From Mucilaginibacter sp. (GTDB lineage: Bacteria > Bacteroidota > Bacteroidia > Sphingobacteriales > Sphingobacteriaceae), in assembly GCA_028288025.1 (NCBI GenBank), contig JAQBOM010000031.1:62001-126000 (forward strand): DNA of 64,000 bases, read 5' to 3'. A program made the position numbers and the translations under genes. Each line of letters begins with the position of its first letter. Position 1 is the first letter of the stretch. The notes under the pieces were generated by a model that had not been told where the DNA came from, ran no database searches, and was given only the letters and a program-made list of their open reading frames with translations. Shown here in pieces: positions 42,871 through 52,900 of this stretch.

Positions 42871-42878
42871 TATCTTAG
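42871..42878 (+). promoter_or_regulatory. -7-like box TATCTTAG four bases before the DUF5655 start codon
   Basis: TTG at 42846-42848 and TATCTTAG at 42871-42878, spacing 22; CATA separates the box from the ATG. One mismatch to TAnnTTTG. Confidence 0.35.
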
Positions 42879-42882
42879 CATA

Positions 42883-43299
42883 ATGTGGACATGCCCTTTA
42901 TGCGACCAGCAATTTGTAAATACCAATCAGGCACACTCGTGCAGGGATAAAGAGTTATCTGATTTCCTTGCCGGAAAAACGCCTCATACCATTGAACTGT
43001 TCGATCGTTTGGTAATGGAATATAAGGTGATAAGCAAAGATATTAAAGTGCATCCCGCAAAAACAATGATCTCTTTTGCCGCGCGGACCAGGTTTGCATA
43101 CGTTATTCAATTGGGAAAGAATTTTGTTGATGTTGTTTTCCCTTTTAAACAACATCAACAGGATAATTTATGTTTCAACAAAATAAAACCAGTGTCCGGT
43201 AGTGACGACTATAACCATCACCTGCGCTTGTATTTTATAGAAGACATTAATGATGAAGTGAAAAAGTATATGCAGCTGGCTTATGAAAACGGTGTTTAG
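42883..43299 (+). CDS. DUF5655 domain protein (138 aa)
   Basis: 138 residues. An N-terminal zinc-finger-like segment (WTCPLCDQQF..NQAHSC, CxxC and H/C ligands) is followed by DUF5655 (FLAGKTPHTIELFDRLVMEYK, HPAKTMISFAARTRFAYVIQLGKNFVDVVFPF, HHLRLYFIEDIN). The family is often annotated as a predicted transporter-associated or DNA-binding domain; its function is not established. Single gene, no clear partner. Confidence 0.85.
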   Translation: MWTCPLCDQQFVNTNQAHSCRDKELSDFLAGKTPHTIELFDRLVMEYKVISKDIKVHPAKTMISFAARTRFAYVIQLGKNFVDVVFPFKQHQQDNLCFNKIKPVSGSDDYNHHLRLYFIEDINDEVKKYMQLAYENGV

Positions 43300-43491
43300 T
43301 CGCGGTCGATTTTATTTGTCTTGCTTGTCACCAAAAAACAAGGCATTTTTCATACGGTTTTAACCGGGTTTTTAAAGTTATGTTCTTTGTCGATTAAATT
43401 TCCCCGTATTTGGACTGCAAGTTTCGGATATATCATGTATTTTGGTGTCCGATTTCCAAATAAACCTATACAACAATAATATATTTCAGCA

Positions 43492-46449
43492 GTGAAAAAC
43501 TTCATCACAATAGCCGCGTGCTTATTTTTAGGCATTTCAATTTGTTCGGCTCAAAGCCATAAAAACGGTGAATCGGTTTACCAGGCAAAGCTCGATGACC
43601 CCGATGCCGTTTATTTTACTCCCGCAAACTTCGGCATCACCGCCGATGGAAAAACAGATGTTTCCGATGCGCTACAGCAAGCTATTGCCGAAGTAAAAAC
43701 GAAACACAATTTCGGCATTGTTTTTATTCCTGAAGGGAAATACCTCATCTCAAAAACCATATTTGTACCGCAGGCGGTACGGCTGATAGGCTACGGCAAA
43801 AGCCGCCCGCAAATTATATTGGCCAAAAACACGCCGGGTTTCCAAACAGCCGATTCAACTGATAAAGGCAAAGCAAAATATATGTTCTGGTTTGTGAGCA
43901 ATTTGTCGAAACCGGGCGAACCGGTTCGTGACGCAGGTGCAGGTACATTTTACAGCGCACTAAGCAATATCAACCTTAAAATTGAGGATGGCAACCCGGT
44001 TGCGGTGGCATTGCGGGCGCATTTTGCCCAGCATAGTTTTATCGCCCATGCGGATATCGAAATAGGCAATGGCAAGGCAGGTTTATTTGATGTGGGCAAT
44101 GCGATGGAGGATGTACGTTTTTTCGGCGGCCAATATGGAATTTATACCACCAAGCCTTCGCCCGGCTGGCAGTTTATGATGGTGGACACCTATTTTGAGG
44201 GGCAGCGCGATGCGGCCATTCGCACGCAGGAAGCAGGATTGACTATCGTGCGTCTGACGGCGAAAAATGTCCCTACGGTAATCGACATCAACCCCAACTA
44301 TCACGAAAAATTGTTCATGGAGAATTGCCGCTTTGACAAAGTAAGCGGCCCCGCCATAATTATTAGCAACGAGGATAACGCGGTAAACCAGATCAGTTTG
44401 CGGAATATAGATTGCCGCGATGTTCCGATATTGGCAAGCTACAGGCGAACCGGGAAACAAACTCCTGGCGCCGGGCCGATGTATAAGGTTAGAAATTTTG
44501 TTTACGGATTGCAAATGGACAACCTGGATGCCGACCCGGTTTATAAAACGATGCAGGACATAAAGCCTTTAACCGTGTTTCCCGAACTTGTCAAAAAAGA
44601 TATTCCGGCATTGCCCGTTATTAATACATGGGTTAATATTCAAACACTGGGCGCAAAGGGTGATGATACGACCGATAATACGCAGATCATACAAAATGCT
44701 ATCGATAAATATCAAACCATATATTTTCCGCAGGGCTGGTATCGCGTGAGCGAAACGATAAAATTAAAATCCAACACGGTACTTATCGGCCTGAACCCTA
44801 TTGCAACCCAATTAATCATCGCCAACAATACGCCGGCCTTTGGCGGATTCGGCGGGCCAAAGGCATTGCTCGAAAGCGCGAAAGGCGGGCAGAATATCGT
44901 AACAGGAATAGGGATTTCAACAAATGCTGATAATCCGCGTGCGGTTGCCTGTAAATGGATGTCGGGCGAAAACTCTTGTTTGAGCGACGTGAAATTTATT
45001 GGCGGTCATGGCGGCATGCAAAGGCCCGGAACCGCGCAAAGGCCTGGTATATATGGCAGAGGCACGGACCCAGCCTGGGACACCCAGTACTGGAGCCTGT
45101 GGATCACCAACGGCGGCGGTGGCACTTTTTTTAATATCTGGACGGCCAATACATATGCTGCTTCGGGCGCATATATATCCAATACCTCGACGCCAAGCCA
45201 TATTTACGCCTTGTCGGTTGAGCACCATGTACGTAACGAGGTCAGGTTTAATAATGTGGCCAACTTCAACGTGTATGCACTTCAACTCGAAGAGGAAAGC
45301 CGGGAAAGCACCGAATGCCAGCCCCTGGAACTGGAGAATTGCCATGATATGGTTTTTGCTAACCTCTATATGTTCAGGGTGATACGTGTGATCAAGCCCT
45401 ACGCCTGGTCCATCAGGAGCTGGGCGAATAAGAATATTGAGTTTTTAAATGTGCATAATTACAGCCAGATAAAATATACCACCACGGCGCCCTTGTATGA
45501 TGTGAATACCGGTATTGAAGTGCGGCCATGGGAGTTTGCGCGGCTATTTATCAGCGGCAAATCCGCGGCTAATTCCGGTCAATCAAATGCCGGGGTCACC
45601 AAATTGGGCGGCGGCTTTGAGTTTGCCGAAGGGGCTTGTACCGACAGCAAAGGCAATATTTATTTTTGCGAACAACGCATGAAGCGGATATACAAATGGG
45701 ATGCCGTTACCCGGTCGTTAAGCCTTTTGGCGGATTATCCCTGGGAGCCGCTATCGTTAGCCTGCGATAAAAACGACAACCTGCTGGTTGTTTTCAAATA
45801 CGTACCGAAACCCGGTTACCTGGTAAATGGCAAGTCCGAAGAATTTAAAAATCCGCCCGACGCGGCCGGTACATCGTTCAGTGGCTGGGGAAATTCCGGC
45901 TTTGGTACATTGGTTTATTCGGTTAATCCCAACAACCCGGACGAAACCATTCAGCTACTGAAAAAAACTCCGATGGGTACGATCAACCCGGTTTATAAAG
46001 CGCTTTACCCGGCTCACCGCTGGCGGGATTATCATGACTTTAATACCATAACCGTAAACCGAAACCAGGAATGCTGGGTGGCCCCGGACGGTGTTACCAT
46101 TATTCCTATAGCTTACGACTTGGCCCGGTCAACTGCGCTGGCTGCCGCTTATCCCGGCAAACCGGCCTATATGGCTGATGAATATGATAAACGGACAGTA
46201 AGTGTAGATGTAAACCCTCAGGGCTATGTATCTAACCTAAAATACTTTGCGGAAAGGGGTGAGTTTGATTCCGCTACAGACCAGCAGGGCAATGTTTATA
46301 TAGCCGACGGGGAGGTGTATGTTTATGATAACTCTGGGAAACAAATTAGAGCGATCAAGACGCCGGAGCGGCCTACATCAATCGTTATTGCCGGGAAAAT
46401 GCTTTATATCACCGGGCATAATTCATTGTATGAAGCGAGAATAAACTGA
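43492..46449 (+). CDS. Pectate-lyase-superfamily protein with two beta-helix domains and a C-terminal beta-propeller
   Basis: 985 residues, GTG start at 43492 (no ATG nearby; signal peptide ITIAACLFLGISICSAQ follows directly). Two pectate-lyase_3/GH28-like right-handed beta-helix domains, each opening with a G-x-x-DG-DVSDALQQAI-type or GDDTTDNTQIIQNAID motif, lie at about 40-300 and 380-640. The C-terminal 250 residues (GFEFAEGACTDSKGNIYFCEQ, LSLACDKNDNLLVVF, SATDQQGNVYIADGEVYVYD) form an NHL/SMP-30-type propeller. Catalytic residues were not identified. The GH105 gene at 62404 supports pectin use. Confidence 0.85.
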   Translation: MKNFITIAACLFLGISICSAQSHKNGESVYQAKLDDPDAVYFTPANFGITADGKTDVSDALQQAIAEVKTKHNFGIVFIPEGKYLISKTIFVPQAVRLIGYGKSRPQIILAKNTPGFQTADSTDKGKAKYMFWFVSNLSKPGEPVRDAGAGTFYSALSNINLKIEDGNPVAVALRAHFAQHSFIAHADIEIGNGKAGLFDVGNAMEDVRFFGGQYGIYTTKPSPGWQFMMVDTYFEGQRDAAIRTQEAGLTIVRLTAKNVPTVIDINPNYHEKLFMENCRFDKVSGPAIIISNEDNAVNQISLRNIDCRDVPILASYRRTGKQTPGAGPMYKVRNFVYGLQMDNLDADPVYKTMQDIKPLTVFPELVKKDIPALPVINTWVNIQTLGAKGDDTTDNTQIIQNAIDKYQTIYFPQGWYRVSETIKLKSNTVLIGLNPIATQLIIANNTPAFGGFGGPKALLESAKGGQNIVTGIGISTNADNPRAVACKWMSGENSCLSDVKFIGGHGGMQRPGTAQRPGIYGRGTDPAWDTQYWSLWITNGGGGTFFNIWTANTYAASGAYISNTSTPSHIYALSVEHHVRNEVRFNNVANFNVYALQLEEESRESTECQPLELENCHDMVFANLYMFRVIRVIKPYAWSIRSWANKNIEFLNVHNYSQIKYTTTAPLYDVNTGIEVRPWEFARLFISGKSAANSGQSNAGVTKLGGGFEFAEGACTDSKGNIYFCEQRMKRIYKWDAVTRSLSLLADYPWEPLSLACDKNDNLLVVFKYVPKPGYLVNGKSEEFKNPPDAAGTSFSGWGNSGFGTLVYSVNPNNPDETIQLLKKTPMGTINPVYKALYPAHRWRDYHDFNTITVNRNQECWVAPDGVTIIPIAYDLARSTALAAAYPGKPAYMADEYDKRTVSVDVNPQGYVSNLKYFAERGEFDSATDQQGNVYIADGEVYVYDNSGKQIRAIKTPERPTSIVIAGKMLYITGHNSLYEARIN

Positions 46450-46912
46450 CCATTCAACACTACTCCCCATCAATAACTAGTTGTGCCAAGCCTCTTCCCG
46501 GAGGTTTGGTAAACAGCATCGGAAATTTATTCCGGCACATACTGTGAATCAAAAGCGGCCCCGCTTTTCACAGAAATATACTAAGAAAAAGCATTGCAAT
46601 AAGATGCTGCTGTTCCACAATAGTGAAACCACGTTTTACTTCAAGACACCTCATTTCGGGCTATACCCGAACAAACTAAGAATGACCGAAAGTTATTTTT
46701 TGCAACGCTCGAGCAATATTTACCTGTAACTCAATTGGTTAAAAACAAATGCCCCTTAAAGTGTTTTATATAGAGGGATTTTTTATGTTTACGGGCATTC
46801 CGGACAATAAAATATTTTAAAGTTAAATATTGTTTTTATAAACAAATAATGTTCGTTTCCGTATAAATGACTTAGATTTTTATGCCCGGTTGGCATCTAC
46901 CAAAATGACCGA
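46450..46912. other. Gene-free stretch with two hairpins, upstream of the giant gene
   Basis: About 460 bp without a convincing ORF. Hairpins: CCAAGCCTC / GAGGTTTGG (46486-46509, loop TTCCCG, no T-run) and AAAAGCG / CGCTTTT (46551-46568, loop GCCC, also ending in T residues). The second, following the pectate-lyase-like gene, could be its terminator. A TAATGTTCG-like sequence near 46846 is a weak promoter candidate for the giant gene. Confidence 0.5.
46551..46568. terminator. Possible terminator hairpin (AAAAGCG/CGCTTTT)
   Basis: Perfect 7-bp stem (AAAAGCG, loop GCCC, CGCTTTT) about 100 nt after the pectate-lyase-like stop. The stem's T residues stand in for a T-run; a separate T-run is absent, so it is a weak terminator. 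Confidence 0.35.
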
Positions 46913-49900
46913 ATGAGAAAATTTTTGTTTTTATGCTTCTTGTTTATCACGTCATTTGCCATTAATGGGTTCGGCCAACTCACTATTAACGTCGACTTGA
47001 CTGGCGCCCCAAATAAGGATACCACTATTACAACTTCAAGAAGCGGCAGTGCTTGCGGCGGCAATAGCTGCGTCGTCTTTAATATTACCTTAAATTCCGG
47101 GTCCGACTTCATAAATATTAGCTCCAGCCAATTGGCGGCATCCAATTTTTATACGGTAAATTGCGGACCTCAAACGCCTATAGGAACGCCTGTTTGTCTT
47201 AACGGCCTGACAACTGCCTCTGTTGCTTTCTGTAAGCCGGGCAGCAATTCTATCACCTACGTTATTACCGCCTCGACTGCCGTGCAGGCATCTCCCGATA
47301 TGACCCTAAGGCAGGGTTGTACGGGAACAATGAGTGTTACCGGCCTCGATCCTGCTACAGCTGTCTGGACGTCAATATTTCCGGGTGCAACGGGTGCTTA
47401 CAATTCATATTTGAGCTGTACTTCAGGATGCGCGAGCACCAATGTTACACCGGCTGTTGGAGCGCCTGCTTATATTGATTATCGGGTTAGCGGCACAATT
47501 TCTAACTGCACTACATCGCGGACCGCTACTGTTCGGGTTTATACGGTGTCGCCCATGACGGTGTCCATAAACCCGGCAACTGCGGCGATTTGTAACGGCG
47601 CTCCGGTTACGTTAACGGCAAACGTTTCCGGGGGAAATCTGCCTTACACTTATTCCTGGAGCAGCGGGCAAACAACAAGTTTCATCAGCACCTCTACAGC
47701 CGGTACGTACACTGTGACCGTTTCCGATAATACGACCGGCTGCGCCGGTGTCCCCAAATCGATTACCGTCACGACAACCCCCACGCCGGCAATAACCAGT
47801 GCCGCAAGTGGGACGGTATGTAATAGTACGGCACAGAATTATACTATTACCAGCAATGTTGCCGGCACCACCTATAGCTGGAGCCGTGCCGCTGTCGCAG
47901 GCATCAGCAATTTGGCTGTGAGCGGGCAAACCAGCAATCCTATTACAGAGACATTAGTCAATACTTCGACGGCACCAGTTGCGGTAACTTATGTTATCAC
48001 GCCAACTGCCAACGGGTGTCCGGGGCCGGCTTTTAATTATACGGTAACTGTTAATCCCACCCCAGCTGTTACCAGCGCCGCCAGCGCGACGACCTGTAAT
48101 AATATTGCTCAGAATTATACGATCACCGGCAGTGTTACCGGAACTACCTATAGCTGGGGCAGGGCAGCTGTTGCCGGCATCAGCAATACGGCGGTAAGCG
48201 GGCAAACAAGCAACATCATTACTGAAACCCTGGGCAATACTTCTAATGCGCCTGTCAATGTAACTTATGTAATTACACCCACGGCCAATGGCTGTCCCGG
48301 AACCCCTTTTAATCGCACCGTAACGGTTAACCCGACACCAACGGTGACCAGTGCTGCCAGCGCGGGTATTTGTAACAACACGGCTCAGAACTATGCGCTC
48401 ACCAGCAACGTAACCGGAACCACCTATAGCTGGGGCAGGGCCTTTGTTGCCGGCATCAGCAATGGGGCTGTAAGCGGACAAACAAGCAGCACCATTACCG
48501 AAACATTGGCCAATACTTCAAACGCGCCGGTCGTTGTAACTTATGTCATTACGCCAACAGCTAACGGGTGCGCTGGTCCGGCTTTTAATTATGCAGTAAC
48601 CGTTAACCCGACACCAACTGTGACGAGTGCCGCCAGCGCGACGGCATGCAACAGCACAGCACAGAATTATACGATCACCAGCAATGTAACAGGGGCAACT
48701 TTTACATGGAGCAGGGCAGCCGTGGCGGGTATTAGCAACGGCGTCTTGAGCGGGCAGGCCAGTAATCCCATTACGGAGACACTCGTTAACACTTCGAATG
48801 CCCCGGTTGCAGTAACTTATGTAATTACACCAACAGCCAACGGATGTCCGGGGCCCGCTTTTAATTATACGGTGACCGTTAATCCTACCCCAACAGTTAC
48901 CAGCGCTGCCAGCGGAACAACCTGCAATAATACTGCTCAGAATTACAGCATCACCGGCAGCGTAACCGGAACAACTTATAACTGGGGAAGGGCCGCGGTA
49001 GCGGGTGTCAGCAATGTGGCCGTAAGCGGGCAGACAAGCAGTACGATTACCGAAACTTTGGCCAACACTTCGAATGCGCCCGTCGCGGTAACTTATATTA
49101 TCACGCCAACTGCAAATGGATGCGCGGGGCCGGCTTTTAATCGTACCGTAACGGTTAATCCAACACCAACGGTCACAAGTGCTGCAAGCGGCAGTATCTG
49201 CAATAACACAGCTCAGAATTACACCATTACCGGCAGTGTTACCGGGACAACTTATAGCTGGGGCAGGGCGACGGTTGCCGGTATAAGCAATGGGGCTGTA
49301 AGCGGGCAAACAACCAGCTCCATTACTGAAACCCTGGCTAACACTTCAAACGTCCCTGTCGTGGTGACTTATATCATTACGCCGACCGCCAACGGGTGTA
49401 GCGGGCCGGCTTTTAATTATGCGATAACCGTTAATCCAACCCCAATTGTTACCAGTGCCGCAAGCGGTAGTATCGGTAACAGTATAGCTCAGAATTACAC
49501 AATCACAAGCAACGTTACCGGCACAACTTATAACTGGGGCAGGGCGGCTGTTACCGGGATCAGTAATGCCGCGGTAAGCGGGCAAACCAGCAACACTATT
49601 ACCGAAACATTAGTCAATACGTCGAATGCGCCGGTTGTTGTAACTTATGTGATAACACCAACGGCCAACGGGTGTACGGGGCCGGCCTTTAATTATGCGG
49701 TAACGGTATATCCAACGCCATATATTACCAGCGCCGCCAGCGGCACAATTTGTAATAGTACAGCCCAGAATTACCTAATTACCAGCAATGTGGCCGGCAC
49801 TACCTATACCTGGGGACGGGCTACTGTTGCAGGCATCAGCAATGGGGCTGTGAGCGGACAAACCAGCAGCACAATTACCGAAACATTAATCAATACGTCA

Positions 49901-52900
49901 AATGCGCCTGTGCCGGTAACTTATGTTATCGTACCAACCGCAAACGGGTATGCCGGGCCGGTGTTCAATTATGTATTGACGGTTAATCCGACGCCCATTG
50001 TTACCAGCGCTGCCAGCGCGACGGCCTGTAACAGTACTGCGCAGAATTATACGATCACCAGCAATGTAACAGGGGCAACTTTTACCTGGAGCAGGGCAGC
50101 CGTGGCAGGCATCAGCAACGGCGCCTTCAGCGGGCAAACAAGTAACCCCATTACGGAGACGCTCGCTAATACTTCGAATGCCCCGGTTGCGGTAACTTAT
50201 GTGATCACGCCAACGGCCAACGGCTGCACCGGGCCAAACTTTAACTACATTATAACAGTTAACCCAACCCCCATAGTTACCAGCGCTGCCAGCGCCACAA
50301 TGTGTAACAATATTGCACAGAATTATACGATCACCAGCAGCGTAACCGGGACTACCTATAGCTGGGGAAGGGCCGCGGTAGCCGGCATCAGCAACGCAGC
50401 CGCAAGCGGGCAAACCAGCAGCACCATTACCGAAACTCTGGCCAATACTTCAAACGCACCGGTCGCTGTAACTTATATCATCACGCCAACTGCCAACGGG
50501 TGTACAGGGCCGGCTTTTAATCGTACCGTCACGATTAACCCAACGCCGACTGTGACAAGTGCTGCAAGCGGCAGTATTTGTAACAACACAGCCCAGAATT
50601 ACGCGATCACAGGGAACGTCGCCGGGACAACGTATAGCTGGGGAAGAGCATCTGTAGCAGGCATCAGCAATGCGGCTGTAAGCGGGCAAACCGGCAGCGC
50701 CATTACCGAAACCCTCGTCAATACTTCTAATGCCCCGGTTGTGGTTACCTACCTGATTACGCCCACCGCTAACGGGTGCAGCGGGCCGGTCTTTAGTTAT
50801 GCTATAACTGTTAATCCTACACCCACTGTAACCAGCGCCCCCAGCGCCAGTATCTGTAATAATACCGCGCAGAGTTATGCTATCACCAGCACCGTTACCG
50901 GCACAACTTATAACTGGGGCAGGGCCGCTGTTACCGGTATCAGCAATGCGGCCGTAAGCGGGCAAACAAGCAGTACAATTACCGAAACATTAGTTAATAC
51001 GTCAAATGCGCCTGTAGTTGTAACTTACGTCATCACCCCAACAGCCAATGGGTGTACAGGACCGGCTTTTAATTACACGGTAACGGTTAACCCAACCACT
51101 ATTATTACCAGCGCTGCCAGCGCAACAATTTGTAATAATACCGCTCAAAATTATACCATTACAAGCAGTGTAAGCGGTACCACTTATGCCTGGGGACGCG
51201 CTACTGTAGCCGGCATCAGCAATGGGGCTGTGAGCGGGCAAACAAGCAGCACCATTACCGAAACTCTGGCCAATACTTCAAACGCACCGGTGGTTGTGAC
51301 TTACGTGATTACGCCAACGGCTAACGGATGCGCCGGACCGGCCTTTAATTATAAGGTCACAGTTAACCCAACGCCTGTTGTTACGAGCGCCGCAAGCGCC
51401 GGTATATGTAACAACACTACCCAGAATTATAGCATTACCAGTAATGTAACAGGGACAACTTTTGTTTGGGGAAGAGCCGCCGTTGCCGGCATCAGCAATG
51501 CGGCTGTTAGTGGTCAAACAACCAGTTCCATTACCGAAACTTTGGTCAATACAGCTAATACTTCCATAGCAGTGACCTACGTTATTACACCAACCGCCAA
51601 CGGGTGTACCGGACCGGCTTTCAATTACATAGTAACTGTTAGTCCAACTCCGATAGTTACGAGCGCTGCCAGTGCGACAACCTGTAATAATGTCGCCGAG
51701 AATTATAGTATCACCAGTAGTGTTACCGGGACAACTTTTACATGGGGAAGGGCGGCTGTCGCGGGTATCAGCAATCCCGCCGTGAGCGGTCAAACAACGA
51801 GCGCCATTACTGAAACTTTATCCAATACTTCAAACGCGCCGGTCGTTGTGACTTATGTGATCACCCCAAATGCAAGCGGCTGTACCGGGCCGGTTTTTAG
51901 TTATGCGATAACTGTTTACCCGACGCCAACTGTAACAAGCGCTGCCAGCGCGACGACCTGTAATAATACAACGCAGAACTATACGATCACCAGCAATGTA
52001 GCCGGAACGACTTTTACCTGGGGAAGAGCAGTTGTTGCAGGGATCAGCAATGCGGCCGTGAGCGGGCAAACTACCAGTTCTATTACCGAAACATTAGCCA
52101 ACACCTCGAACGCGCCTGTTGTAGTTACGTACGTCATCACGCCAACAGCCAACGGGTGTAACGGGCCGGCTTTTAACTACGCGGTTACGGTTAATCCAAC
52201 GCCGGTTGTTACCAGTGCTGCAACTGCAACAACGTGTAACAGCACAGCCCAAAATTACACCATCACCAGCAACGTTACAGGGGCAACTTTTACCTGGGGA
52301 CGGGCAGCTATAGCGGGTATCAGCAATGCAGCGGCGAGCGGGCAAACAAGCAACACCATTACTGAAACGCTGGTAAACACGTCGAATGCTCCCGTGGTGG
52401 TTACTTATGTTATCACCCCTGCCGCCAATGGGTGTACCGGGCCCGCTTTTAATCGTACTGTAACCGTTAACCCCACACCAATAGTTACCAGTGCCGCAAG
52501 TGCGACGACATGTAATAGCACTGCGCAGAACTATAACATTACCAGCAATGTGGCCGGGACAACTTTTACCTGGGGAAGGGCGGCTGTTGCCGGTATCAGC
52601 AACGGGGCCGTAAGCGGGCAAGCTACCAGTTCCATTACGGAGACGTTAGTCAATACTTCCAATGTTGCGGTAGTGGTTACTTACCTGATCACCCCAACCG
52701 CCAATGGCTGCAACGGGCCGGTTTTTAATTATGCAGTAACCGTTAACCCCACACCAACGGTAACCAGCGCTGCAAACGCAACAACCTGTAATAATACCCC
52801 CGAGAACTATATCATAACCAGCAACGTAACCGGGACAACCTTTAACTGGGGACGGGCGGCTGTTGCCGGCATCAGCAACGTGGCCGTGAGCGGACAAGCT

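Noticed and set aside
46481..46729. 82-residue plus-strand ORF between the lyase-like gene and the giant gene
   Set aside because: TTG start, low-complexity basic composition, and it runs through two hairpins. No family resemblance.
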